DNA of 64,000 nucleotides from Petrolisthes cinctipes. Lineage: Eukaryota > Arthropoda > Malacostraca > Decapoda > Porcellanidae. Shown one piece after another: positions 26,751 through 40,700 of the stretch. The position numbers and the translations under genes were made by a program. Location of the stretch: NCBI GenBank assembly GCA_033782935.1, contig JAWQEG010000167.1, forward strand, positions 1,675,501 through 1,739,500. Reading direction: 5' to 3'. A model generated the notes under the pieces. It did no database searches. It saw only the letters and a program-made list of their open reading frames with translations, and was not told the origin of the DNA. Positions within the stretch are counted from its first letter, which is position 1. Each line of letters starts with the position of its first letter.

Positions 26751-26972
26751 TTCGGGTGTTTTGGGCCTGATTTTGAGATATCTACTTTGGGCACCTAATA
26801 TTTCGATTTTTAGCATGTTTTGGGCCTATATTTGAAAATACTCTAACACAGAGTAGGCATGTACAGATCGCTTCTGGCACTCCAAAATATCGAATTTTCG
26901 GGTGTTTTGAGTCTGAATTTGAGATATAAACGGGTACTGAAGATGCATGAACATATCGACTTTTGGGCCACT

Positions 26973-29900
26973 AAAATATCGATTTTGAGCATGTTTTGGG
27001 TCTGTATCTTGAAAACATTCTAACTAGGAGTAGGCATGTACAGATCGCATTTAGGACCAAAAAATACCGAATTTTCGGGTGTTTTGATCCTGAATTTGAG
27101 ATATAAACGGTTACAGAAGATGCTTGCACATATCGACTTAGGACACTTAAAATATTTATTTTAGCATGTTTTGAGCCTATATTTAAAAAAAAAACATTCT
27201 AGCACTGAGTAGGCATGTACAGATTGCTTCTGGGACCCAAAAATAACGAATTTTAGGGTGTTTTGAGGTTGAATTTGAGATATAAACGAGTGCAGAAGAT
27301 GCATACATATATTAACTTTGGGCACCTAAAATATCGATTTTCAGCATGTTTTGGGCCTGTATCTGAGTGGGCATGTACAGGTCGCTTCTGGGACCCCAAA
27401 ATAACGAATTTTCGGGAGTTTTGAGGTTGAATTTGGGATATAAACGGGTGCAGAAGATGCATACACATATTGACTTTGGTCACCTAAAATATCGATTTTC
27501 AGCATGTTTTGGGCCTGTATTTTGAAAATACTCTAACACGGAGTAGACAAGTACAGATCACTTCTAGGACCAAAAAATATCGAATTTTCGGGTGTTTGGA
27601 GCCTGAATTTGAGGTATAAACAGGTACAGAAGATGCATGCACATATCGATTTTTGGGCACCTAAAATATCGATTTTCTGTATGTTTTGGGCCTGTATTCT
27701 GAAAATACTCTAAAACGGAGTAGGTATGTACAGATCGCTTCTCTGACCCGAAAATTTCGAATTTTCGGGTGTTTTGGGCCTGAATTTGAGATATCTACTT
27801 TGGACACCTAATTTTTCGATTTTTAGCATGTTTTGGGCCTATATTTGAAAATACTCTAACACAGAGTAGGCATGTACAGATCGCTTCTGGCACTCCAAAA
27901 TATCGAATTTTCGGGTGTTTTGAGCCTCAATTTGAGATATAACGGGTATTGAAGATGCATGAAAATATCGACTTTTCGGCCACTAAAATATCGATTTTAA
28001 GCATGTTTTGGGTCTGTATCTTGAAAACATTCTAACAAGGAGTAGGCATGTACAGATCACTTCTGGGAACCAAAAATCTCTAATTTTCGGGTATTTTGAA
28101 GTTGAATTTGAGATATAAACGAGTGCAGAAGATGCATACACATATTAACTTTGGGCACCTAAAATATCGATTTTCAGCATCTTTTGGGCCTGTATCTGAA
28201 TAGGCATGTACCGATCACTTCTGGGACCCCAAAATATCAAATTTTCGGGTGTTTAGAGCCTAAATTTGAGATATAAACGGGTACAGAAGATGCATGCACA
28301 TATCGTCTTTTGGGCACCTAAAAGATCGATATTCAGTATGTTATGGGCCTGTATTTTGAAAATACTCTAACACGGAGTAGGCATGTACAGTTCGCTTCTG
28401 GGACCCCAAAATATCGAATTTTCGGGTGTTTTGGGCCTGAATTTTATATATATCGACTTTGGGCACCTAAAATATCGATTTTTAGCATGTTTTGGGCCTA
28501 TATTTGCAAATACTCTGACACAGAGTAGGCATGTACAGATCGCTTCTGGCACTCCAAAATATCGAATTTTCAGGTGTTTTGAGCCTGAATTTGAGATATA
28601 AACGGGTACAGAAGATGCATGCACATATCGACTTTAGACACTTAAAATATCTATTTTTAGCATGTTTTGAGCCTATATTTTGAAAGCATTCTAGCACTGA
28701 GTAGGCATTCACAGATCGCTTCTGGGATCCAAAAATATCGAATTTTCGGGTGTTTTGAGGTTGAATTTGTGATATAAACGAGTGCAGAAGATGCATACAC
28801 ATATTAACTTTGGGCACCTAAAATATCGATTTTCAGCATGTTTTGGGCCTGTATCTGAGTAGGCATGTACAGATCGCTTCTGGGACCCCAAAATCTTGAA
28901 TTTTTGGGTGTTTGGAGCCTGAGTTTGAGATATAAACGGGTACAGAAGATGCATGCACATATCGACTTTTTATACTTACAATATCGATTTTTAGCGTGTT
29001 TTGAGCCTATATTTTGAAAACATTCTTGCACTGACTAGGCATATACATTTCGCTTCTGGGACCCTAAAAATATCGAATTTTCGGGAGTTTTGAGGTTGAA
29101 TTTGGGATATAAACGGGTGCAGAAGATGCATACACATATTGACTTTGGTCACCTAAAATATCGATTTTTAGCATGTTTTGGGCCTGTATTTTGAAAATAC
29201 TCTAACACGGAGTAGGCAAGTACAGATCACTTCTAGGACCAAAAAATATCGAATTTTCAGGTGTTTGGAGCCTGAATTTGAGGTATAAACAGGTACAGAA
29301 GATGCATGCACATATCGACTTTTGGGCACCTAAAAGATCGATTTTCTGTATGTTTTGGGCCTGTATTTTGAAAATACTCTAAAACGGAGTAGGTATGTAC
29401 AGATCGCTTCTCTGATCTAAAAATTTCGAATTTTCGGGTGTTTTGGGCCTGAATTTGAGATATCTACTTTGGGCACCTAATATTTCGATTTTTAGCATGT
29501 TTTGGGCCTATTTTTGAAATTACTCTAACACAGAGTAGGCATGTACAGATCGCTTCTGGCACTCCAAAATATCGAATTTTCGGGTGTTTTGAGCCTGAAT
29601 TTGAGATATAAACGGGTACTGAAGATGCATGAACATATCGACTTTTCGGCCACTAAAATATCGATTTTAAGCATGTTTTGGGTCTGTATCTTGAAAACAT
29701 TCTAACTAGGAGTAGGCATGTACAGATCGCTTCTGGGAACCAAAAATCTCTAATTTTCGGGTGTTTTGAAGTTGAATTTGAAATATAAACGAGTGCAGAA
29801 GATGCATACACATATTAACTTTGGGCACCTAAAATATCGATTTTCAGCATGTTTTGGGCCTGTAACTGAATAGGCATGTACCGATCGCTTCTGGGACCCC

Positions 29901-30311
29901 AAAATATCAAATTTTCGGGTGTTTGGAGCCTGAATATGAGATATAAACGGGTACAGAAGATGCATGCACATATCAACTTTTGGGCACCTAAAAGATCGAT
30001 TTTCAGTATGTTATGGGCCTGTATTTTGAAAATACTCTAACACGGAGTAGGCATGTACAGTTCGCTTCTGGGACCCCAAAATATCGAATTTTCGGGTGTT
30101 TTGGGCCTGAATTTGAGATATCGACTTTGGGAACCTAAAATTTCGATTTTTAGCATGTTTTGGGCCTATATTTGAAAATACTCTGACACAGAGTAGGCAT
30201 GTACAGATCGCTTCTGGCACTCCAAAAATCGAATTCTCGGGTGTTTTGAGCCTGAATTTGAGATATAAACGGGTACTGAAGATGCATGAACATATCGACT
30301 TTTGGGCCACT
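26973..30311 (+). repeat. Irregular precursors of the 10-mer HOR
   Basis: The anchor monomer, preceded by GGCCACT, starts at 26973, 27985 and 29655, with spacings of 1,012, 1,670 and 657 bp before the regular HOR starts at 30312. The 657-bp spacing fits four monomers (176, 158, 147 and 176 bp). A second marker, GAGGTATAAACAGGTACAG, is present near 26,606, 27,612 and 29,283. The same monomers as in the HOR are therefore present, with variable numbers between anchors. Confidence 0.75.
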
Positions 30312-31999
30312 AAAATATCGATTTTGAGCATGTTTTGGGTCTGTATCTTAAAAAACATTCTAACTCGGAGTAGGCATTTACAGATTGCTTGTAGGACAAA
30401 AAAATACTGAATTTTCGGGTGTTTTGATCCTGAATTTGAGATATAAACGGTTACAGAAGATGCATGCACATATCGACTTAGGACACTTAAAATATTTATT
30501 TTTAGCATGTTTTGAGCCTATATTTTGAAAACATTCTAGCACTGAGTAGGCATGTACAGATTGCTTCTGGGACCCAAAAATATCGATTTTTCGGGTGTTT
30601 TGAGGTTGAATTTTAGATATAAACGGGTACAGAAGATGCATGCACATATCGACTTTGGACACTTAAAATATCTATTTTTAGCATGTTTTGAGCCTATATT
30701 TTGAAAACATTCTAGCACTGAGTAGGCATTCACAGATCGCTTCTGGGATCCAAAAATATCGAATTTTCGGGTGTTTTGAGGTTGAATTTGAGATGTAAAC
30801 GAGTGCAGAAGATGCATACACATATTAACTTTGGGCACCTAAAATATCGATTTTCAGCATGTTTTGGGCCTGTATCCGAGTAGGCATGTACAGATCGCTT
30901 CTGGGACCCCAAAATATCGAATTTTCGGGTGTTTGGAGCCTGAGTTTGAGATATAAACGGGTACAGAAGATGCATGCACATATCGACTTTTGGGCACTTA
31001 AAAGATCGATTTTCAGTATGATATGGGCCTGTATTTTAAAAATACTCTAACACGGAGTAGGCATGTACAGTTCGCTTCTGGGACCCCAAAATATCGAATT
31101 TTCGGGTGTTTTGGGCCTGAATTTGAGATATCGACTTTGGGCACCTAAAATATCGATTTTTAGCATGTTTTGGGCCTATATTTTGAAAATATTCTAGCAC
31201 TAAGTAGGCATGTACAGATCACTTCTGGGACCCCAAAATATCGAATTTTCGGGTGTTTTGATCCTGAATTTGAGATATAAACGGGTACAGAAGATGCATG
31301 CACATATCGACTTTGGATACTTAAAATATCGATTTTTAGCGTGTTTTGAGCCTATATTTTGAAAACATTCTTGCACTGACTAGGCATATACAGTTCGCTT
31401 CTGGGACCCCAAAAATATCGAATTTTCGGGAGTTTTGAGGTTGAATTTGGGATATAAACGGGTGCAGAAGATGCATACACATATTGACTTTGGTCACCTA
31501 AAATATCGATTTTCAGCATGTTTTGGGCCTGTATTTTGAAAATACTCTAACACGGAGTAGGCAAGTACAGATCACTTCTAGCACCAAAAAATATCGAATT
31601 TTCAGATGTTTGGAGCCTGAATTTGAGGTATAAACAGGTACAGAAGATGCATGCACATATCGACTTTTGGGCACCTAAAATATCGATTTTCTGTATGTTT
31701 TGGGCCTGTATTTAGAAAATACTCTAAAACTGAGTAGGTATGTACAGATCGCTTTTCTGACCCTAAAATTTCGAATTTTCGGGTGTTTTGGGCCTGAATT
31801 GGAGATATCTACTTTGGGCACCTAATATTTCGATTTTTAGCATGTTTTGGGCCTATATTTGAAAATACTCTAACACAGAGTAGGCATGTACAGATTGCTT
31901 CTGGCACTCCAAAATATCGAATTTTCGGGTGTTTTGAGCCTGAATTTGAGATATAAACGGGTACTGAAGATGCATGAACATATCGACTTTTGGGCCACT
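30312..31999 (+). repeat. 10-monomer HOR, copy 1 (1,688 bp, diverged)
   Basis: Monomer starts by eye are 30312, 30489, 30665, 30841, 31000, 31147, 31323, 31500, 31677 and 31824, giving lengths 177, 176, 176, 159, 147, 176, 177, 177, 147 and 176. Compared with the next copy it has one additional monomer before the 159-bp one and lacks one of the two adjacent TTTTTAGCGTG monomers, so the total stays at ten. Confidence 0.85.
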
Positions 32000-32351
32000 A
32001 AAATATCGATTTTGAGCATGTTTTGGGTCTGTATCTTGAAAACATTCTAACTAGGATTAGGCATGTACAGATCGCTTCTAGGACAAAAAAATACCGAATT
32101 TTCGGGTGTTTTGATCCTGAATTTGAGATATAAACGGTTACAGAAGATGCATGCACATATCGACTTAGGACACTTAAAATATTTATTTTTAGCATGTTTT
32201 AAGCCTATATTTTGAAAACATTCTAGCACTGAGTAGGCATGTACAGATTGCTTCTGGGACCCAAAAATATCGAATTTTCGGGTGTTTTGAGGTTGAATTT
32301 GAGATATAAACGAGTGCAGAAGATGCATACATATATTAACTTTGGGCACCT

Positions 32352-32510
32352 AAAATATCGATTTTCAGCATGGTTTGGGCCTCTATCCGAGTAGGCATGT
32401 ACATATCGCTTCTGGGACCCCAAAATATCGAATTTTCGGGTGTTTGGAGCCTGAGTTTGAGATATAAACGGGTACAGAAGATGCATGCACATATCGACTT
32501 TTGGGCACGT
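32352..32510 (+). repeat. Example of the 158/159-bp monomer
   Basis: About 18 bp are missing from the first half: CTGTAT is followed almost at once by CYGAGTAGGCATG, without TTGAAAACATTCTAGCACT. In most members the junction reads GTATCTGAGTAGGC, consistent with a deletion between two CT dinucleotides. About 25 members occur, only within 27.36-61.46 kb. Confidence 0.82.
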
Positions 32511-32657
32511 AAAAGATCGATTTTCTGTATGATATGGGCCTGTATTTTGAAAATACTCTAACACGGAGTAGGCATGTACAGTTCGCTTCTGGGACCCCAA
32601 AATATCGAATTTTCGGGTGTTTTGGGCCTGAATTTGAGATATCGACTTTGGGCACCT
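32511..32657 (+). repeat. Example of the 147-bp monomer
   Basis: This monomer lacks 29 bp corresponding to monomer positions 133-161. GAGATAT is joined directly to CGACTTT. The lost part contains AAACGGGTAC and the TGCATGCA palindrome. ATAT flanks both ends of the lost segment in the full-length monomer, so a deletion between 4-bp direct repeats explains it. About 45 such monomers occur, all within about 26.8-62.25 kb. Confidence 0.88.
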
Positions 32658-33688
32658 AAAATATCGATTTTTAGCATGTTTTGGGCCTATGTTTTGAAAA
32701 TATTCTAGCACTAAGTAGGCATGTACAGATCACTTCTGGGACCCCAAAATATCGAATTTTCGGGTGTTTTGATCCTGAATTTGAGATATAAACGGGTACA
32801 GAAGATGCATGCACATATCGACTTTGGATACTTAAAATATCGATTTTTAGCGTGTTTTGAGCCTATATTTTGAAAACATTCTTGCACTGACTAGCCATAT
32901 ACAGTTCGCTTCTGAGACCCCAAAAATATCGAATTTTCTTGAGTTTTGAGGTTGAATTTGGGATATAAACGGGTACAGAAGATGCATGCACATATCGACT
33001 TTGGATACTTAAAATATCGATTTTTAGCGTGTTTTGAGCCTATATTTTGAAAACATTCTTGCACTGACTAGGCATATACAGTTCGCTTCTGGAACCCCAA
33101 AAATATCGAATTTTCGGAAGTTTTGAGGTTGAATTTGGGATATAAACGGGTGCAGAAGATGCATACACATATTGACTTTGGTCACCTAAAATATCGATTT
33201 TCAGCATGTTTTGGGCCTGTATTTTGAGAAATACTCTAACACGGAGTAGGCAAGTACAGATCACTTCTAGGACCAAAAAATATCGAATTTTCAGGTGTTT
33301 GGAGCCTGAATTTGAGGTATAAACAGGTACAGAAGATGCATGCACATATCGACTTTTGGGCACCTAAAATATCTATTTTCAGTATGTTTTGGGCCTGTAT
33401 TTTGAAAATACTCTAAAACGGAGTAGGTATGTACAGATCGCTTCTCTGACCCTAAAATTTCGAATTTTCGGGTGTTTTGGGCCTGAATTTGAGATATCTA
33501 CTTTGGGCACCTAATATTTCGATTTTTAGCATGTTTTGGGCCTATATTTGAAAATACTCTAACACAGAGTAGGCATGTACAGATTGCTTCTGGCACTCCA
33601 AAATATCGAATTTTCGGGTGTTTTGAGCCTGAATTTGAGATATAAACGGGTACTGAAGATGCATGAACATATCGACTTTTGGGCCACT

Positions 33689-35377
33689 AAAATATCGATT
33701 TTGAGCATGTTTTGGATCTGTATCTTGAAAACATTCTAACTAGGAGTAGGCATGTACAGATCGCTTCTTGGACAAAAAAATACCGAATTTTCGGGTGTTT
33801 TGATCCTGAATTTGAGATATAAACGGTTACAGAAGATGCATGCACATATCGACTTAGGACACTTAAAATATTTATTTTTAGCATGTTTTAAGCCTATATT
33901 TTGAAAACATTCTAGCACTGAGTAGGCATGTACAGATTGCTTCTGGGACCCAAAAATATCGAATTTTCGGGTGTTTTGAGGTTGGATTTGAGATATAAAC
34001 GAGTGCAGAAGATGCATACATATATTAACTTTGGGCACCTAAAATATCGATTTTCAGCATGGTTTGGGCCTCTATCCGAGTAGGCATGTACATATCGCTT
34101 CTGGGACCCCAAAATATCGAATTTTCGGGTGTTTGGAGCCTGAGTTTGAGATATAAACGGGTACAGAAGATGCATGCACATATCGACTTTTGGGCACGTA
34201 AAAGATCGATTTTCTGTATGATATGGGCCTGTATTTTGAAAATACTCTAACACGGAGTAGGCATGTACAGTTCGCTTCTGGGACCCCAAAATATCGAATT
34301 TTCGGGTGTTTTGGGCCTGAATTTGAGATATCGACTTTGGGCACCTAAAATATCGATTTTTAGCATGTTTTGGGCCTATATTTTGAAAATATTCTAGCAC
34401 TAAGTAGGCATGTACAGATCACTTCTGGGACCCCAAAATATCGAATTTTCGGGTGTTTTGATCCTGAATTTGAGATATAAACGGGTACAGAAGATGCATG
34501 CACATATCGACTTTGGATACTTAAAATATCGATTTTTAGCGTGTTTTGAGCCTATATTTTGAAAACATTCTTGCACTGACTAGGCATATACAGTTCGCTT
34601 CTGAGACCCCAAAAATATCGAATTTTCTTGAGTTTTGAGGTTGAATTTGGGATATAAACGGGTACAGAAGATGCATGCACATATCGACTTTGGATACTTA
34701 AAATATCGATTTTTAGCGTGTTTTGAGCCTATATTTTGAAAACATTCTTGCACTGACTAGGCATATACAGTTCGCTTCTGGAACCCCAAAAATATCGAAT
34801 TTTCGGAAGTTTTGAGGTTGAATTTGGGATATAAACGGGTGCAGAAGATGCATACACATATTGACTTTGGTCACCTAAAATATCTATTTTCAGCATGTTT
34901 TGGGCCTGTATTTTGAGAAATACTCTAACACGGAGTAGGCAAGTACAGATCACTTCTAGGACCAAAAAATATCGAATTTTCAGGTGTTTGGAGCCTGAAT
35001 TTGAGGTATAAACAGGTACAGAAGATGCATGCACATATCGACTTTTGGGCACCTAAAATATCTATTTTCAGTATGTTTTGGGCCTGTATTTTGAAAATAC
35101 TCTAAAACGGAGTAGGTATGTACAGATCGCTTCTCTGACCCTAAAATTTCGAATTTTCGGGTGTTTTGGGCCTGAATTGGAGATATCTACTTTGGGCACC
35201 TAATATTTCGATTTTTAGCATGTTTTGGGCCTATATTTGAAAATACTCTAACACAGAGTAGGCATGTACAGATTGCTTCTGGCACTCCAAAATATCGAAT
35301 TTTCGGGTGTTTTGAGCCTGAATTTGAGATATAAACGGGTACTGAAGATGCATGAACATATCGACTTTTGGGCCACT
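33689..35377 (+). repeat. 10-monomer HOR, copy 3 (1,689 bp)
   Basis: This is the same ten monomers in the same order as 32000-33688. Sampled differences are few, for example GTTTTGGATCTG in place of GTTTTGGGTCTG in the first monomer. Both adjacent TTTTTAGCGTG monomers are kept. Confidence 0.92.
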
Positions 35378-36888
35378 AAAATATCGATTTTGAGCATGTT
35401 TTGGATCTGTATCTTGAAAACATTCTAACTAGGAGTAGGCATGTACAGATCGCTTCTTGGACAAAAAAATACCGAATTTTCGGGTGTTTTGATCCTGAAT
35501 TTGAGATATAAACGGTTACAGAAGATGCATGCACATATCGACTTAGGACACTTAAAATATTAAATTTTAGCATGTTTTAAGCCTATATTTTGAAAACATT
35601 CTAGCACTGAGTAGGCATGTACAGATTGCTTCTGGGACCCAAAAATATCGAATTTTCGGGTGTTTTGAGGTTGGATTTGAGATATAAACGAGTGCAGAAG
35701 ATGCATACATATATTAACTTTGGGCACCTAAAATATCGATTTTCAGCATGGTTTGGGCCTCTATCCGAGTAGGCATGTACATATCGCTTCTGGGACCCCA
35801 AAATATCGAATTTTCGGGTGTTTGGAGCCTGAGTTTGAGATATAAACGGGTACAGAAGATGCATGCACATATCGACTTTTGGGCACGTAAAAGATCGATT
35901 TTCAGTATGATATGGGCCTGTATTTTGAAAATACTCTAACACGGAGTAGGCATGTACAGTTCGCTTCTGGGACCCCAAAATATCGAATTTTCGGGTGTTT
36001 TGGGCCTGAATTTGAGATATCGACTTTGGGCACCTAAAATATCGATTTTTAGCATGTTTTGGGCCTAAATTTTGAAAATATTCTAGCACTAAGTAGGCAT
36101 GTACAGATCACTTCTGGGACCCCAAAATATCGAATTTTCGGGTGTTTTGATCCTGAATTTAAGATATAAACGGGTACAGAAGATGCATGCACATATCGAC
36201 TTTGGATACTTAAAATATCGATTTTTAGCGTGTTTTGAGCCTATATTTTGAAAACATTCTTGCACTGACTAGGCATATACAGTTCGCTTCTGGGACCCCA
36301 AAAATATCGAATTTTCGGGAGTTTTGAGGTTGAATTTGGGATATAAACGGGTGCAGAAGATGCATACACATATTGACTTTGGTCACCTAAAATATCGATT
36401 TTCAGCATGTTTTGGGCCTGTATTTTGAAAATACTCTAACACGGAGTAGGCAAGTACAGATCACTTCTAGGACCAAAAAATATCGAATTTTCGGGTGTTT
36501 GGAGCCTGAATTTGAGGTATAAACAGGTACAGAAAATGCATGCACATATCGACTTTTGGGCACCTAAAATATCGATTTTCTGTATGTTTTGGGCCTGTAT
36601 TTTGAAAATACTATAAAACGGAGTAGGTATGTACAGATCGCTTCTCTGACCCCAAAATTTCGAATTTTCGGGTGTTTTGGGCCTGAATTTGAGATATCTA
36701 CTTTTTGCACCTAATATTTCGATTTTTAGCATGTTTTGGGCCTATATTTGAAAATACTCTAACACAGAGTAGGCATGTACAGATTGCTTCTGGCACTCCA
36801 AAATATCGAATTTTCGGGTGTTTTGAGCCTGAATTTGAGATATAAACGGGTACTGAAGATGCATGAACATATCGACTTTTGGGCCACT
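35378..36888 (+). repeat. HOR copy 4, nine monomers (1,511 bp)
   Basis: The first six monomers match copy 3, including GTTTTGGATCTG. The second of the two near-identical TTTTTAGCGTG monomers is missing: the start at 36212 is followed directly by 36389. The loss of one of two adjacent near-duplicates shortens the unit by 178 bp. Confidence 0.88.
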
Positions 36889-37729
36889 AAAATATCGATT
36901 TTGAGCATGTTTTGGGTCTGTATCTTGAAAACATTCTAACTAGGAGTAGGCATGTACAGATCGCTTCTAGGACAAAAAAATACCGAATTTTCGGGTGATT
37001 TGATCCTGAATTTGAGATATAAACGGGTACAGAAGATGCATGCACATATCGACTTTGGATACTTAAAATATCGATTTTTAGCGTGTTTTGAGCCTATATT
37101 TTGAAAACATTCTTGCATATACAGTTCGCTTCTGGGACCCCAAAAATATCGAATTTTCGGGAGTTTTGAGGTTGAATTTGGGATATAAACGGGTGCAGAA
37201 GATGCATACACATATTGACTTTGGTCACCTAAAATATCGATTTTCAGCAAGTTTTGGGCCTGTATTTTGAAAATACTCTAACACGGAGTAGGCAAGTACA
37301 GATCACTTTTAGGACCAAAAAATATCGAATTTTCGGGTGTTTGGAGCCTGAATTTGAGGTATAAACAGGTACAGAAGATGCATGCACTTATCGAATTTTG
37401 GGCACCTAAAATATCGATTTTCTGTATGTTTTGGGCCTGTATTTTGAAAATACTCTAAAACGGAGTAGGTATGTACAGATCACTTCTCTGACCCCAAAAG
37501 TTCGAATTTTCGTGTTGATTGTGCCTGAATTTGAGATATTTACTTTGGGCACCTAATATTTCGATTTTTAGCATGTTTTGGGCCTATATTTGAAAATACT
37601 CTAACACAGAATAGGCATGTACAGATCGCTTCTGGCACTCCAAAATATCGAATTTTCGGGTGTTGTGAGCCTGAATTTGAGATATAAATGGGTACAGAAG
37701 ATGCATGCACATATCAACTTTGGACATTC
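36889..37729 (+). repeat. HOR copy 5, truncated (five monomers, about 841 bp)
   Basis: The anchor monomer at 36889 is followed at 37065 by the TTTTTAGCGTG monomer, so the intervening HOR monomers are missing. Then come 37231, 37408 and a 147-bp monomer at about 37555. The monomer at 37065 has lost a further 11 bp near 37,115, where CTTGCA joins TATACAG, apparently between two GCA triplets. Confidence 0.8.
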
Positions 37730-40700
37730 AAAATATCGATTTTTAGCATGTTTTAAGCATATATATATATTTTGAAAACATTCTAGCACTGACTAGGCAT
37801 GTACAGTTCGCTTCAGGGACCCCAAAAATATCGAATTTTCGGGTGTTTTGAGGTTGAATTTGGGATATAAACGGGTGCAGAAGATGCATACACATATTGA
37901 CTTTGGTCACCTAAAATATCGATTTTCAGTATGTTTTGGGCCTGTATATTGAAAATACTCTCACACGGAGTAGGCATGTACAGATCGCTTTTGGGACCCC
38001 AAAATATCGAATTTTCGGGTGTTTTGGGACTCAATTTAAGATATCGACTTTGGGCACCTAAAATATCGATTTTTTAGCATGTTTTCGGCCTGTATTTTGA
38101 AAATACTCTACCACGGAGTAGGAATGTCCAGATCGCTTCTGGGACCCAAAAATATCGAATTTTCGGGTGTTTTCAGCCTAAATTTGAGATATAAACGGGT
38201 ACAGAAGATGCATGCACATATCGACTTTTGGGCACCTAAAATATCGATTTTGAGCATGTTTTGGGTCTGTATCTTGAAAACATTCTAACTAGGAGTAGGC
38301 ATGTACAGATCGAGTCTAGAAGCCAAAAATACCGAATTTTCGGGGGTTTTGAGCCTGAATTTGAGATATAAACGGGTACAGAAGATGCATGCACATATCG
38401 ACTTTTGGGCACCTAAAAGATCGATTTTCAGTATGTTTTGGGTCTGTATCTTGAAAACATTCTCACTAGGTGTAGGCATGTACAGTTCGCTTCTAGGACC
38501 CAAAAATACCGAATTTTCGGGTGTTTTGAGCCTGAATTTGAGATATAAACGGGTACAGAAGATGCATGCACATATCGACTTTAGACACTTAAAATATCGA
38601 TTTTTAGCATGTTTTCAGCCTTTACTTAGAAAACATTCTAGCACTGAGTAGGCATGTACAGATCGCTTCTAGGACTCAAAAATATCGAATTTTCGGGTGT
38701 TTTGGGGTTGAATTTGGGATATAAACAGTTGCAGAAGATGCATAGACATATTGACTTTGGGCACCTAAAATATCGATTTTGAGTATGTTTTGGGCCTGTA
38801 TTTTGAAAATATTCTAATACGGAGTAGGAATATACAGATCGCTTCTGGGACCCCAAAATATCGAATTTTCGGGTGTTTTGAGCCTGAATTTGAGATATAA
38901 ACGGGTACAGAAGATGCATGCACATATCGACTTTTGGGCACCTAAAATATCGATTTTGAGCATGTTTTGGGTCTGTATATTGAAAACATTCTCAATTGGT
39001 GTAGGCATCTACAGTTCGCTACAAGGACCCAAAAATACTGAATTTTCTGGTGTTTTGAGCCTGAATTTGAGATATAAACGGGTACAGAAGATGCATGTAC
39101 ATATCGACTTTAGACACTTAAAATATCGATTTTTAGCATGTTTTCAGCCTTTACTTTGAAAACATTCTAGCACTGAGTAGGCATGTACAGATCGCTTCGG
39201 GGACCCCAAAATATCGAATTTTCGGGTGTTTTGTGCCTGAATTTCAAATATCGACTTTTGACACCTAAAATATCGATAATTAGCATGTTTTGGGCGTATA
39301 TTTTAAAAATATTCAAGCGCTGAGTAGGCATGTACATATCGCTTCTGGGACTCAAAAATATCGAATTGTCGGGTGTTTTGACCCTGAATTTGAGATATAA
39401 ACGGGTACAGAAGATGCATGCACATATCGCCTTTAGACACTTAAAATATCTATTTTTAGCATGTTTTGAGCCTATATTTTGAAAAAATTCTAGCACTGAG
39501 TAGGCATGTACAAATCGCTTCTGGGACCCCAAAATATAGAATTATCTGGTGTTTTGAGGTTGAATATTTTATATAAACGGGTGCAGAAGATGCATACACA
39601 TATTGACTTTGGGCACCTAAACTAGCGATTTTCAGCATGCTTTGGGCCTGTATTTTGAAAATGCTCTAACACGGAGTAGGCATGTACAGATCGCTTCTGG
39701 GATCCCAAAATATCGAGTTTTCAGGTGTTTTTGGCCTGAATTTGAGATATCGACTTTGGGCACTTAAAATATCGATTTTTAGCATGTTTTGGGCCTATAT
39801 TTTGAAAATATTCTAGCACTGAGTAGGCATGTACAGATCGCTTCTGGGACCCCAAAATATCGAATTTTCGGGTGTTTTGAGCCTGAATTTGGGATATAAA
39901 CGGGTACAGAAGATGTATGCACATATCGACTTTGGACACTTAAAATATCGATTTTGAGCATGTTTTGGGTCTATATTTTGAAAATATTCTAGCACTGAGT
40001 AGGCATGTACAGATCGCATCTGGGACCCCAAAATATTGAATTTTCGGGTGTTTTGAGCCTGAATTTGGGATATAAACGGGTACAGAAGATGCATGCACAT
40101 ATCGACTTTTGGGCACCTAAAAGATCGATTTTCAGTATGTTTTGGGCTTGTATTTTGAGAGAACTCTAACAAGGAGTAGCCATGTACAAATCGCATCAGG
40201 GACCCCAAAATATCGAATTTTCGAGTGTTTTGGGCCTGAATTTGAGATATCGACTTTGGGCACCTAAAATATCGATTTTTAGCATGTTTTGGGCCTATAT
40301 TTTTAAAAATATTATAGCACTGAGTAGGCATGTACAGATCGCGTCCGGGACCCCAAAATATCGAATTTTCAGGTGTTTTGAGCCTGAATTTGAGATATAA
40401 ACGGGTACAGAAGTGGCATGCACATGTCGACTTTTTGGCTCCTAAAATATCGATATTTAGCATGTTTTTGGTCTGTATCTTGAAAACATTCTTACTAGGA
40501 GTAGTCATGTACAGATCGCTTATAGGACCAAAAAATACCGAATTTTCGGGTGTTTTGAGCCTGAATTTGAGATATAAACGGGTACAGAAGATGTATGCAC
40601 ATATCGACTTTGGACACTTAAAATATCGATTTTGAGCATGTTTTTGGTCTTTATTTTGAAAATATTCTAGCACTGAGTAGGCATGTACAGATCGCTTCTG

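Larger units (their letters stand above)
32000..33688 (+). repeat. 10-monomer HOR, copy 2 (1,689 bp)
   Basis: Monomer starts are 32000, 32176, 32352, 32511, 32658, 32834, 33011, 33188, 33366 and 33513, giving lengths 176, 176, 159, 147, 176, 177, 177, 178, 147 and 176. The unit begins with the anchor monomer preceded by GGCCACT. The two monomers at 32834 and 33011 are near-duplicates sharing CTTAAAATATCG and TTTTTAGCGTG. The next copy lies at exactly 1,689 bp with only a few substitutions. Confidence 0.92.
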
